64,000 nucleotides of DNA from Natrinema mahii (lineage in GTDB: Archaea; Halobacteriota; Halobacteria; Halobacteriales; Natrialbaceae). The position numbers and the translations under genes are program-made. Within the stretch, counting starts at the first letter, position 1. Every line of letters starts with the position of its first letter. Below the pieces are notes generated by a model. That model searched no databases, was not told where the DNA came from, and was given only the letters and a program-made list of their open reading frames with translations. The stretch is taken from assembly GCA_000690595.2 (NCBI GenBank), contig JHUT02000001.1:682001-746000 (forward strand), in the 5' to 3' direction. Positions 36,195-44,919 of this stretch are shown in pieces.

Positions 36195-37168
36195 TGGAGC
36201 CGTTCGTCTTCTTCGGCGGCAAGGGCGGCGTCGGCAAGACGACGGTGTCGTGTGCCTACGGGCTCAAGTGCGCCCGCGACGGCCACCGCACCCTCGTCGT
36301 CTCGACCGACCCGGCCCACTCCGTCACGGACGTCTTCGACCAGCCGTTCGGGGACTCGCCGCGACCGGTCGAGGGGATCGAGGGGTTAGAGGCCATGCAG
36401 ATCGATCCCGAGGACGAGGTCACCCGGCATCTCGACGAGATCCGGCAGGACCTCTCCGAGCAGGTGTCGGCCTCGATGGTCAACGAGATCAACCGCCAGC
36501 TCGAGATGGCCCACGGGACGCCGGGGGCCTACGAGTCCGCGCTGTTCGACCGCTTCGTCGAGGTGATGCGCACCGCCGACGACTACGACCGAGTCGTCTT
36601 CGACACCGCACCCTCGGGCAGCACGCTTCGCCTGCTCGGCCTGCCCGATCTGCTCGAGGACTGGATCGACCGGCTGATGTACAAGCGCCGGACCAGCATC
36701 GACCTCTTCGAGAAGGCCGCCGTCGGCAACAACGAGCCCCGCCGCGTGATGGAGGGGGATCCGGTGTTGGCGCGGCTCGAGGAGCGCAAGTCCTTCTTCG
36801 AGTTCGCCGGGTCGACGCTGCACGACGACGCGGCCTTCTTCCTCGTCGTCACCCCCGACGAACTCTCGCTGAACGAGACCGAACGCTCGATCGCCGACCT
36901 CCGGGAGAAGGACCTCCCCGTCCGCGGGCTCGTCGCCAACAAGCTCACGCCGTCGCCCGACCCCGACGAGAACGGCCGCGGCGCGCGCTACCTCCGCGAG
37001 CGGGTCGCGACGGAAGCGAAGCGTCTCGAGACGATCCGCACGGCGTTCGATCCGCCGCTGGTCGCCGAGATCGGCTGGCGGAGTTCGGAGATCAAAGGCG
37101 ACCTGCTCGACGACGTCGCCGCCGAACTCGACATCGAGACCGCCGTCGAGCCGCCGACGCACGCGTAG
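36194..37168 (+). CDS. ArsA/Get3-family ATPase
   Basis: 324 residues, one ATPase domain. Deviant Walker A FFGGKGGVGKTTVSCAYGL, switch I STDPAHSVTDVF, switch II FDTAPSGSTLRLLGLPDLL, and the nucleotide-specifying region near VANKLTPSP. It lacks the arsenite-binding cysteine triad of true ArsA pumps, and no arsenic genes lie nearby, so a Get3/TRC40-like role in handling membrane-protein tails or another cargo is more likely. Coupled to the 98-residue gene upstream. Confidence 0.9.
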   Translation: MEPFVFFGGKGGVGKTTVSCAYGLKCARDGHRTLVVSTDPAHSVTDVFDQPFGDSPRPVEGIEGLEAMQIDPEDEVTRHLDEIRQDLSEQVSASMVNEINRQLEMAHGTPGAYESALFDRFVEVMRTADDYDRVVFDTAPSGSTLRLLGLPDLLEDWIDRLMYKRRTSIDLFEKAAVGNNEPRRVMEGDPVLARLEERKSFFEFAGSTLHDDAAFFLVVTPDELSLNETERSIADLREKDLPVRGLVANKLTPSPDPDENGRGARYLRERVATEAKRLETIRTAFDPPLVAEIGWRSSEIKGDLLDDVAAELDIETAVEPPTHA

Positions 37169-37282
37169 GGCGAGCGGGGGTATCGACCCGCTCGAGTCGA
37201 TCGCACGGATTTGCTACGGCCACTCATACCACTCCAGCGACGGAGGGAAACCCGTTTACGCTGGCCGCGCCACGGACGGATA

Positions 37283-38482
37283 ATGAGTACGAGTTACCGG
37301 ATCGGACTGGTCGGCAAACCGTCCGTCGGCAAGTCCTCTTTCTTCAACGCGGCGACGATGAACGACGTGCCCGAGGGGGCCTACCCGTTCACGACGATCG
37401 ATCCCAGCGTCGGCGAGGCCTACGCCCGCGTCGACTGTGCGGCTCCCGAGTTCGACGAGGAGTGTACCCCCAACGTGGGCTACTGCGACGACGGCACTCG
37501 CTTCGTCCCGACGAAGCTCGTCGACGTGGCCGGGCTGATCCCCGGCGCACACGAGGGCAACGGGCTGGGCAACCAGTTCCTGACCGACCTGAACGAGACC
37601 GACGTCCTCGTCCACGTCGTCGACTTCTCCGGGCAAACCGACGCCGAGGGCGAACCCACCGAGGGCCACGACCCTCGAGACGATATCGATTTCCTCGAGG
37701 TGGAACTCGATCAGTGGTATCTCGACGTCTTGGAGAAGGGGATCGAACGCTACGAGTCGGGCTACACCACCGAGGACGACGCCATCGAGGACGAACTCGC
37801 CGAACAGATGAGCGCGTTCAAGACGACCGACGACGAGATCAAGCGCCTGATTCGGCGGGTCGACGTCGGCTTCGAGCCCGAGGCGTGGGACGACGAGGAC
37901 AAACTCGAGTTGGCCCGCGAGATCCGCAAGGAGACCAAGCCGATGGTCATCGCGGCGAACAAGATGGACACGCCCGAGGCACAGGAGAACTACGCGGCGA
38001 TCGCGAACGATCCGGACTACGATCACCTGACGATCGTCCCCTGTAGCGCCCACGCGGAGAAGGCGCTGAAGTCGGCCGATCAGGCCGGCGTCGTCGACTA
38101 CCGGCCCGGGGACGCCGACTTCGAGATCACGGGCGACGTCTCCGGCGACCAGAAACAGGGACTCGAGCAGATTCGGGACTTCCTCGACGAGTTCGGCGCG
38201 ACGGGGGTCCAGGCGGCGCTCGAGACCGCGCTGTTCGACGTGCTGGGCGTGACGCCGGTGTTCCCCGGCGGCGCGAACGGGCTGGGCAACGAACGCGGCG
38301 AGGTCTTGCCCGACTGTTATCTGATCCCGCCGAACTCGACCGCGGAGGACTTTGCCTACAGCCTCCACTCGGATATCGGCGACGGCTTCCTGCACGCGAT
38401 CGACTGCCGGACGAACCGCCAACTGGGCAAAGAGTACGAGGTCGAGGCGCGGGACGTGATCGAAGTGATCACGACGAACTGA
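37283..38482 (+). CDS. OBG-type GTPase, YchF-like, archaeal
   Basis: 399 residues. G1 GLVGKPSVGKSSFFNAAT, switch region YPFTTIDPSVGEAYARV, G3 DVAGLIPGAHEGNGLGNQFL, G4 ANKMD, G5-like PCSA, and a C-terminal TGS domain (DCYLIPPNSTAEDFAYSLHSDIGDGFLHAIDC). The intact NKMD favours GTP over the ATP used by bacterial YchF. Such proteins act in translation and stress. CGTTTACG about 26 nt upstream fits ATG 37283. Confidence 0.92.
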   Translation: MSTSYRIGLVGKPSVGKSSFFNAATMNDVPEGAYPFTTIDPSVGEAYARVDCAAPEFDEECTPNVGYCDDGTRFVPTKLVDVAGLIPGAHEGNGLGNQFLTDLNETDVLVHVVDFSGQTDAEGEPTEGHDPRDDIDFLEVELDQWYLDVLEKGIERYESGYTTEDDAIEDELAEQMSAFKTTDDEIKRLIRRVDVGFEPEAWDDEDKLELAREIRKETKPMVIAANKMDTPEAQENYAAIANDPDYDHLTIVPCSAHAEKALKSADQAGVVDYRPGDADFEITGDVSGDQKQGLEQIRDFLDEFGATGVQAALETALFDVLGVTPVFPGGANGLGNERGEVLPDCYLIPPNSTAEDFAYSLHSDIGDGFLHAIDCRTNRQLGKEYEVEARDVIEVITTN

Positions 38483-38524
38483 CCCGTCGACCGGGAACGG
38501 TCGACCGACGGTCGGGACCGCTTT

Positions 38525-40465
38525 CTACTCCTGATACGCGTGGCCGATGTAGTAGTTTCCGTCGTAGATCAGGTTGGCTCCCCGTGGCTCCGACGCGTCG
38601 ATGGGGACAGTGTCGCCGTCCTCGAAGTCGCCGTCGATCTCGTCTGCGAGGTCGATCTCGACGTTTTCCTCGCCGGTCCACACGCGGAGCTCGAGGGTCG
38701 ACGCGTCGAGCGAGTCGCCGCCGACGTGTTCGACCGCGGTGCCGTCCTCGGTGAATTCGAGGTCGATCTGCGGTTGCGGGTACGCCCTGCCGACGCGGAC
38801 GTCGTCTTCGCCCCAGACGACCTTGACGTCGGTACCGACCGGGACGGAATCGACCTCGATCGTCGCACCCGAGGTGACGGTCTCGGCCGCGTCGGCCCAC
38901 TGCGTGTCGGCCGGCTCGCCGTCGATCAGGAGTTCGTAGGCCGAGGCGGGCCGTTCGGTGTCGCCGTCCAACTCGAGTGTCGCCGAGAGCGACCGGTTCT
39001 CGTAGTCGTACTCGAACGCGACGGTGCCCGGCGGCTGGGCGTGATGGGTCGCGATAGCGTCCCGGAAACTCGGCTCGTCCCAGCAGACGTAGACCACGCT
39101 GCCCGGATCGACGTCCGCGATCGTCGCGTCGTCGCCTGACTCCATCGTCGTTCCCGTCCAGGGCTGGGCGGTCGCCGTCGGCTCGGGGTCGTCCTCGCGG
39201 AAGCCGTAGGTGGGTCGGTCCTCGTGGACCGCGAGCCACACCTCGTCGCCGTCGAGCGGGAACTCGTCGGCGTACTCGACGGTGAGTTCCGTCGCGTCGG
39301 GGTCGTACGCGAAGTCGAACCGGAAGTGACCGAGAATCGTCGTCGTACTCGAACTCGAGCCGTACTCGTGATCGTGGGTGAGCGTCACCGAGAGGTCCGG
39401 TTCGACGTCGTCGGTCTCGATCAGGATCGTATCGCCTTCCTCGAGGGTGCCGTGCCCGTTGGTCCAGACCTCGCGGTCGTAGGCCTCGTCGCCGACTTCC
39501 AGCGTGAGATCCTCGATCGGGGTCGGATCACCGCTGCCGATCTCGATCTCGAGATAGTCGTCGTCGAGGTCGATATCGCGCTCGACGCGAAGCGCGCCGG
39601 GGCTGTCGTGTTCCCGGGCGGCCCGTTCGGCAGCGAGGTCGCGTTCCACGGAGACGGTGACGAGGCTGCCGTCGACCTCGGCCGTCGGCTCGTCGGTCGT
39701 CGCCGTGTACGCGAACTCCCCTGCCAGCCGTTCGGCGAGTTCGTCGGTCACGTCGTCCGCGTCGGTAAAGGAGATCGCGAAGTCCATCGCCATCGTGTCC
39801 GGGCCGAGGACGGTGATCGCCCGAACGACGTATTCGGCGGTCGCGTCGATCTCCGGCGGCTGGAGGGCGTCACCGACGGTGACGTTGTATCCGTCGGCGT
39901 CCTCGTAGACGTCGAACGCCTCCTCGAGCAGGGGCGTCGCGTCGAGGAGTCGGTCGGCGTCGCCCGCGCCTGCAGCGACGGCATCGGAGAGCGTGGCCGC
40001 ATCGCCCGTGATGACGACGGCGTCGTCCGTGACTGCGGCGAACTGATCGTCGGTCTCGTAGCGGTCGTACGCGATACCGTCGGCTGTTTCGCGGGACTCG
40101 CCGTCACCGTCGAGATCGATCTCGCCGGTGAGGACCGTCACCGACTGGGTAAACTCGTCATCCGTCGAGTAGACGACCGCCTGTTTCGTGACGTCCTCGT
40201 CGTCGATCTCGAACGGTCCGGTCGCGGCGTGGGGTTCGTAGGGTTCGTTCGCCTCGCGCCGTCGCTCGAGGTCCATCACCGACACCGTCATCGACTCGGT
40301 CGCGACCGAGGCCGGGAGGGAGTCGAGGAGGGACTCGAAACTCGGTGCGTCGGCGCGTTCGCGTTCACCGTTCGCGTCGGTCGAACTGGCGGTGTTGCCC
40401 GCCAGTCCGAGCGCCATCGTCGTGCCAATACCACCGAGGAGGGTTCGGCGGGGATACTGCGGCAT
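38525..40465 (-). CDS. Tat-exported surface or secreted protein with repeated beta domains
   Basis: 646 residues. MPQYPRRTLLGGIGTTMALG is a twin-arginine signal. Residues about 25-300 form an alpha/beta part of unknown family; the remainder shows four related segments, each a 'GD/SGxxI...V.PG..V.V.W' strand pattern (for example LEEGDTILIETDDVEPDLSV and TSGATIEVDSVPVGTDVKVV), like the beta-sandwich found in haloarchaeal pilin-like proteins. Very acidic, no anchor at the C-terminus. Exported and folded before transport by inference. Confidence 0.82.
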   Translation of the reverse strand: MPQYPRRTLLGGIGTTMALGLAGNTASSTDANGERERADAPSFESLLDSLPASVATESMTVSVMDLERRREANEPYEPHAATGPFEIDDEDVTKQAVVYSTDDEFTQSVTVLTGEIDLDGDGESRETADGIAYDRYETDDQFAAVTDDAVVITGDAATLSDAVAAGAGDADRLLDATPLLEEAFDVYEDADGYNVTVGDALQPPEIDATAEYVVRAITVLGPDTMAMDFAISFTDADDVTDELAERLAGEFAYTATTDEPTAEVDGSLVTVSVERDLAAERAAREHDSPGALRVERDIDLDDDYLEIEIGSGDPTPIEDLTLEVGDEAYDREVWTNGHGTLEEGDTILIETDDVEPDLSVTLTHDHEYGSSSSTTTILGHFRFDFAYDPDATELTVEYADEFPLDGDEVWLAVHEDRPTYGFREDDPEPTATAQPWTGTTMESGDDATIADVDPGSVVYVCWDEPSFRDAIATHHAQPPGTVAFEYDYENRSLSATLELDGDTERPASAYELLIDGEPADTQWADAAETVTSGATIEVDSVPVGTDVKVVWGEDDVRVGRAYPQPQIDLEFTEDGTAVEHVGGDSLDASTLELRVWTGEENVEIDLADEIDGDFEDGDTVPIDASEPRGANLIYDGNYYIGHAYQE

Positions 40466-40807
40466 ACGATCCGATTTCGTTTCCCCCACCACAAGTAGGT
40501 TTTCATAACATTCTGAGTCGGAAACAGGTGAGTCGATCGACATCGGTCGACGACCGCACCGCTCAGCGACACGTCTCGGCTCGGCATTCGAAACCGATCT
40601 CGGCCGGCTCGAGCGACTGTCACGTCGCGCATGTCGGCCCGCACGTACGGGACGCGGTCGGCTGCGGGCACACGACCGAAGCGGTGCGTCCCGCCGATGT
40701 GTCGGTTCGTCGGACGGCGCGCGTGATTTCGCCGATCCGTCGACCGAATCCCGGCGAATCCGTACCGAGGCGACAAGTTCTCCTGCCGGGCCCGCTATGT
40801 CCCGGTA
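40466..40807. other. Divergent intergenic region
   Basis: 342 nt between the Tat-protein gene and the spermidine synthase-like gene. No frame, repeat or RNA stood out. TTATGAAAA-like bases near 40496-40508 could serve the minus-strand gene; no TATA element is evident for the plus-strand gene. Confidence 0.4.
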
Positions 40808-42463
40808 ATGAGCTTGGGGCAGCCCGCCGCGTACCGCCCGACGAAACCCGACGTCGCGGTGTTCGTCTCCGGCGTTACCAGTATGGGTCTGGAAATCCTC
40901 GCGGGCCGGATCATCGCCCCGCAGTTCGGGAGCAGCATCTACACGTGGGGGAGCATCATCACCGTCTTCCTCGCCGCACTGAGCCTCGGCTACTGGCAGG
41001 GCGGCAAGCGCGCCGGCACGGCCTCGAACAAGCGAATGAGTTGGATCCTGCTGGGGACGGCCGGCTACGTGGCGATCGTCGTCTACGCCAGCGACCAACT
41101 CCTGCTCTCGGCGTCGACGCTGCCGCTGCCGGCCCGCTACGCCTCGCTGCCGGCGGTCCTGATCCTGTTCGGCCCGCCGACCTATCTGCTCGGTTTTATC
41201 AGTCCCTACTCGGCCGAACTCTCCGAGAAGGAGGGCACCGGCGAGGCGTCCGGTCACGTCTACGCGCTGGGTACCATCGGCAGCATCGTCGGCGCGGGCG
41301 CGACGACGTACTTCCTCATCCCGACCCTGGGAATCGACGCGATCGGGCTGCTGTTCGGCTTTATCCTCGTCGGCACCGCGTTCGCGTTGACCCTGCCGCA
41401 GGTCGCGCCCAGACCCGCGGCCGCGAGCGTCGGCATCGCCTTGCTCCTGATCGTCGCCGGCGGCCTCGGTCCCGTCGCGTTCGACCATCGCGGCGACGTC
41501 GTCTACGAGACCCAGACGGCCTATCAGGACCTCGAGGTCATCGACGACGGCGACGTGCGAACGCTGTATTTAGACGGCGCGCGCCACAGCGCGATGGACC
41601 TCGAGGACCCCGACCGACACGTCTTCGAGTACACGCGGTATTTCCACCTGCCGATGCTGATGACCGACGACCCCGACGAGGTCGACGACGTGTTGTTCAT
41701 CGGCGGAGGCGGCTACACCGGTCCGAAGGACTTCGAGCGGCGCTACGACGTCGACGTCGACGTCGCCGAACTCGATCCCGAGGTGACCCGGGCCGCCAAG
41801 GACTACTTCCGTCTCGAGGAGGGCGAGAACATGACGGCCCACACCGAGGACGGCCGGCTCTTCCTGCAGGAGACCGACGAGACCTACGACCTGATCGTCC
41901 TCGACGCCTACCAGAAGGATCAGGTCCCGATCCACCTGACCCAGCTCGGCTTCATGGAGTTAGTCGAGGATCGGCTCTCCGACGACGGGGTCTTCCTCGC
42001 GAACGTCATCGCCGCGCCCAGCGGGGCCGGCTCGGCGTTCTACCGGGCCCAGTACAAGACCATCGACGAGGCGTTCCCCTCGACCTACAGCTTCCGGACC
42101 TCGAGGCTGGGCTCGGTCCAGAACATCGAGGTCGTCGCGACGAAGGCCGACACCGAGTTCACCGAGTCCGACCTCGCGGCCCGAAACGAGCGCCGCGAGC
42201 TGGGGATCGACCTGAGCGGCGAGGTCGACGCCTACATGGACGAACCGAACACCGACGACGTGCCGGTGTTGACGGAGGACCACGCGCCCGTCGACAACTT
42301 GCAGGCGTCGACGATCGGCCAGGAGTACGTCATCGAGGAGACCGGTGAAGAGGAGACGGAGCCGGAGCCCGCCTCGATCGCGGTCGGGCCGGACCCGCTC
42401 GCGACGGCACGACCCGCCGCGGGCCTCGAGCATATCCAGCAGACACACACTATAATTGAATGA
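40808..42463 (+). CDS. Membrane-anchored spermidine synthase-like protein
   Basis: 551 residues. The first 220 hold about seven hydrophobic helices (from VAVFVSGVTSMGLEILAGRI). The second part is a SAM-type aminopropyltransferase fold: VLFIGGGGYTGPKDFERR, VAELDPEVTRAAKDYF, and VLDAYQKDQVPIHLTQLGF at the active site, where true synthases have a second acidic residue close by. An acidic tail ends the protein. Such fusions are common in prokaryotes; polyamine synthesis activity is unproven. A terminator-like hairpin follows at 42504. Confidence 0.85.
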   Translation: MSLGQPAAYRPTKPDVAVFVSGVTSMGLEILAGRIIAPQFGSSIYTWGSIITVFLAALSLGYWQGGKRAGTASNKRMSWILLGTAGYVAIVVYASDQLLLSASTLPLPARYASLPAVLILFGPPTYLLGFISPYSAELSEKEGTGEASGHVYALGTIGSIVGAGATTYFLIPTLGIDAIGLLFGFILVGTAFALTLPQVAPRPAAASVGIALLLIVAGGLGPVAFDHRGDVVYETQTAYQDLEVIDDGDVRTLYLDGARHSAMDLEDPDRHVFEYTRYFHLPMLMTDDPDEVDDVLFIGGGGYTGPKDFERRYDVDVDVAELDPEVTRAAKDYFRLEEGENMTAHTEDGRLFLQETDETYDLIVLDAYQKDQVPIHLTQLGFMELVEDRLSDDGVFLANVIAAPSGAGSAFYRAQYKTIDEAFPSTYSFRTSRLGSVQNIEVVATKADTEFTESDLAARNERRELGIDLSGEVDAYMDEPNTDDVPVLTEDHAPVDNLQASTIGQEYVIEETGEEETEPEPASIAVGPDPLATARPAAGLEHIQQTHTIIE

Positions 42464-42503
42464 ACACAGTTTTGTGAGACTCCGGATAGTATACGTTCGG
42501 AGA

Positions 42504-42544
42504 CTATACTTTCGTAAAGACAGTAAAGTATAGCAATACTTTTT
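42504..42544 (+). terminator. Hairpin plus T-run after the spermidine synthase-like gene
   Basis: Perfect 9-bp stem CTATACTTT/AAAGTATAG (42504-42512 and 42525-42533, 12-nt loop), followed by CAATACTTTTT. It lies 40 nt after the stop and resembles an intrinsic terminator, although the stem is AT-rich. Confidence 0.5.
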
Positions 42545-42567
42545 GAGTGCGAGATACTAGTAGCCCG

Positions 42568-42597
42568 TGTAGGCACCGCCAATAGACCACGCCTACA
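42568..42597. ncRNA. Possible small structured RNA element
   Basis: A 7-bp stem TGTAGGC/GCCTACA with a 16-nt loop, between the plus-strand terminator and the minus-strand one. It may be a separate RNA or just part of the 3' structures. Evidence is the fold only. Confidence 0.25.
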
Positions 42598-42620
42598 GCC
42601 GATACGATAAATCAGGATGG

Positions 42621-42640
42621 CTGGCCGCCCCAGCGGCCAG
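42621..42640 (-). terminator. Hairpin directly after the 42-residue gene
   Basis: CTGGCCGC/GCGGCCAG, 8 bp with a 4-nt loop, beginning at the base after the stop codon of the minus-strand miniprotein gene at 42641. GC-rich and compact, it is well placed to end that transcript. Confidence 0.5.
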
Positions 42641-42769
42641 TTAGTTGCCGCCTGATTCCTCAGTCGAGGCGGCGACCGCGACGGCGATAAGCGCCCAACC
42701 CAGCGCATTTCCCTGTGCCACCAGGGTCACACCGCCCGTCGCGAGCGCCGCGCGGACGTTTGGAGGCAC
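42641..42769 (-). CDS. Single-span miniprotein, 42 residues
   Basis: Starts with GTG at 42769, preceded by a perfect GGAGGTGA (42776-42783) at six-base spacing, one of the best ribosome-binding sites in the window. The product (MPPNVRAALATGGVTLVAQ, then NALGWALIAVAVAASTEESGGN) is Gly/Ala-rich and hydrophobic with an acidic tail, so probably membrane-inserted. No relative is known to me. The strong site and the following hairpin make it a real gene in my judgement. Confidence 0.6.
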   Translation of the reverse strand: MPPNVRAALATGGVTLVAQGNALGWALIAVAVAASTEESGGN

Positions 42770-42903
42770 GCTACTTCACCTCCTACCGACTCTCTTGTTT
42801 AGCCACGCAATTCGGTGATGCGTGAGTGGTCATCGACCACGCCAGTATGGTCGTGTAGTCGACATAAAAAGCCACCCTTTACGCGCGGGTGTCCAAGCCG
42901 AAC

Positions 42904-43698
42904 CTAATCGGCGAAATCGTCGACCGAAAGCGGCGTCGCGGTCCGCCAGTAGTGATCCAGCGAGTCCTCGGCCCACGAGCGGACGGCGTCGTCGTCGGTG
43001 TCGACCGAGGCCCGCAGGACGCCGGTCTCGTCGCGCAGGAGGAGATAGACCACGTCGTCGACGATCATGATCGCGATGGGGACGCCCTCGTCTCGAACCC
43101 GAACCTCGGCCGTTTCGGCCGCGAGCAGGGCCTCGAGTCGGTCGCGAAGCTCCGACTCCTCGGCGAGGGCCTCGATCGCGCTGCGGCCGAAGACGCCCCG
43201 AAAGCGCTGGTCGCCGCCGGTCACGCGGTCGCTGACGACCTGTAGCGCCTGTCCGTTGAACGTGTGTGAAAACGTCCTGATCGCCTCGCCCTCGCGGACG
43301 AACTCGAGCAGCCGCGAGAGCGGCGCGTTCGGTCGCGTCGCCGTCGGGACGGTGATCGTCGCGTCCGAGAGCCGCCGCAGGTCGAAGTCCATCGCGTGGG
43401 TTGGCAGGTAGTCCACGATGTCGCGGAGCCGCCCCTCCGTCTCGAGGATCTCCTGTAAGTCGGTGAACCCCTCGGCGACGAGTCGGCCGGTCGCGGTCGC
43501 GACGTACTCGCTGCCCTCGTGTCTGACCCACGACCGGGCCTCGAAATCCCCGAGGATCCGGCCCAGCGTCGCCTGCGAGGCTCCCGTTTCGTCGGCCAAC
43601 TCCCTGCGCGTGTGCCGCCCCGCCGAGAGCAACTCCAGCACCGCGACGCGATTCTCCGAGAGCGCCAGGAACTCGATCTCCTCGAGCGCCGATTCCAT
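42904..43698 (-). CDS. Winged-helix regulator with FilR1-type domain
   Basis: 264 residues. N-terminal HTH: LSENRVAVLELLSAGRHTRRELADETGASQATLGRILGDFEARSWV. The C-terminal part (about 100-255, with GVPIAIMIVDDVVYLLLRDETGVLRASVDTDDDAVRSWAE) fits the FilR1 middle domain found in archaeal regulators. It is divergent from an EamA permease gene, and the space between holds a perfect palindrome (43737-43755) plus a half-copy, so it probably controls itself and the permease. Ligand unknown. Confidence 0.85.
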   Translation of the reverse strand: MESALEEIEFLALSENRVAVLELLSAGRHTRRELADETGASQATLGRILGDFEARSWVRHEGSEYVATATGRLVAEGFTDLQEILETEGRLRDIVDYLPTHAMDFDLRRLSDATITVPTATRPNAPLSRLLEFVREGEAIRTFSHTFNGQALQVVSDRVTGGDQRFRGVFGRSAIEALAEESELRDRLEALLAAETAEVRVRDEGVPIAIMIVDDVVYLLLRDETGVLRASVDTDDDAVRSWAEDSLDHYWRTATPLSVDDFAD

Positions 43699-43736
43699 AC
43701 GTCACCTCTCCGGGCCGAGACCAAACCGTTTTCGCA

Positions 43737-43755
43737 CCGTGAAAGGATTTCACGG
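43737..43755. promoter_or_regulatory. Operator-like palindrome CCGTGAAAGGATTTCACGG
   Basis: Perfect 8-bp arms around three bases, about 40-57 nt upstream of the regulator gene start, over the region where its promoter should lie. A second CCGTGAAA-CAG-TTTC copy is 72 bp away. Confidence 0.6.
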
Positions 43756-43808
43756 CTCGAGTGGGTGTCGCGTCGACGGTCCCTTTCCCGGTCCGCTCCA
43801 ATTTCTTG

Positions 43809-43823
43809 CCGTGAAACAGTTTC
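43809..43823. promoter_or_regulatory. Second, partial operator copy
   Basis: CCGTGAAACAGTTTC repeats the left arm and half the right arm of the palindrome at 43737. It directly precedes the TATA-like ACTATATG (43833-43839) of the permease transcript, where TFB and activators bind. Confidence 0.5.
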
Positions 43824-43864
43824 TGAACGAAACTATATGCCCGCCGCTCGTCCGTCCGAGTACG

Positions 43865-43942
43865 ATGATTGCCACTCTTCGCGCGTCGCCCGAGTTCGGG
43901 TCGGCGCACGCGACTTCGACGGCGGTGACGACGCCGTGGTAG
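43865..43942 (+). CDS. Possible 25-residue leader peptide before the EamA gene
   Basis: ATG 43865 is the first start after the expected transcription start (about 27 nt beyond ACTATATG). The frame MIATLRASPEFGSAHATST ends TAG at 43940-43942, overlapping the permease GTG (GTGGTAG). This could couple translation. It could also be chance. Confidence 0.3.
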   Translation: MIATLRASPEFGSAHATSTAVTTPW

Positions 43943-44916
43943 CGCGTCGTACCGCCGTCTTCTTCGCCCTCTCGAGCCTGTTTTTCGGCGGCACGTTCGT
44001 CGCCGCGAAGGCCGGACTCGCGTACTTCCCGCCCCTGCTGTTCGTCGCGCTCCGGTTCGACGTGGCCGCGGTTATCATGCTCGCCTACGTCGGACTGACG
44101 ACCTCGCGGGCCGACCTGTTGCCCCGGACCCGCGGCGATATCGGGGCCGTCCTCGCGACCGGCGTCCTCGCGATCGGGCTGACCAACGCCTTGCTGTTCG
44201 TCGGCCAGCAGTACGTCACCAGCGCGGTGGCTTCGATCATGTACAGCCTCAACCCCATCATGACGCCGATCTTCGCTGCCGTCCTCCTCTCGGACGAGCG
44301 CCTCTCCGCCCGCGGCGCGGCCGGGATGGGGCTGGGCCTGCTCGGCGTCGGCCTCGTGGTCAGCCCCGACCCCGCGAACCTGCTCGGCGGTGCCGTCGGC
44401 AAGGGAATCCTCTTCGTCGGCGCGATCGCCGCCGCGCTCGGGGCCGTACTGATCCGCCGAGCCGACAGCGACCTCTCGAGTACGGTCCGGGTCGCCTGGG
44501 GCCTGCCCTTCGCCGCGGCGCTGTGTCACCTGCTCGCCTGGACCGGCGGCGAGTCGGCGGCCGCGATCGACTGGAGCCTCGAGGCGGTCGCGGCGCTTGG
44601 CTACGTCAGCGTCTTCGCGGGCGTCCTCGCTTACATCGCCTACTTCGGGCTGATCGATGCGGCCGGCGCGATCCGCGCGAACCTGATCTTCTACGTCGTG
44701 CCCGTCGTCTCGACGCTGGGGGGCTGGGCGTTGCTGGGGGAGACGATCGACGTGCTGGCGATCGCCGGCTTCCTGACGATCTTCGCCGGCTTCGCGGTGC
44801 TGGGCAGCAAGTCGGTCGATCTCCGCTCGCTGCGCGAGCGACTCACCCCCGACCCGCGGCTGCCCGACGACGAAACCCCGGTCAGGGACGAACCCCGCGG
44901 CTACCGCTCGGATTGA
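43936..44916 (+). CDS. EamA/DMT-family transporter
   Basis: 326 residues with ten hydrophobic helices in two EamA repeats (SSLFFGGTFVAAKAGL in the first, AAALGAVLIRRAD and YVSVFAGVLAYIAYF in the second) and a charged tail of about 35 residues. The family moves metabolites, often exporting amino acids or nucleosides. GTG 43936 puts the first helix at the N-terminus; an in-frame ATG at 43837 overlaps the promoter and is rejected. Likely regulated by the divergent FilR1-type protein. Confidence 0.87.
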   Translation: MVARRTAVFFALSSLFFGGTFVAAKAGLAYFPPLLFVALRFDVAAVIMLAYVGLTTSRADLLPRTRGDIGAVLATGVLAIGLTNALLFVGQQYVTSAVASIMYSLNPIMTPIFAAVLLSDERLSARGAAGMGLGLLGVGLVVSPDPANLLGGAVGKGILFVGAIAAALGAVLIRRADSDLSSTVRVAWGLPFAAALCHLLAWTGGESAAAIDWSLEAVAALGYVSVFAGVLAYIAYFGLIDAAGAIRANLIFYVVPVVSTLGGWALLGETIDVLAIAGFLTIFAGFAVLGSKSVDLRSLRERLTPDPRLPDDETPVRDEPRGYRSD

Positions 44917-44919
44917 CGG

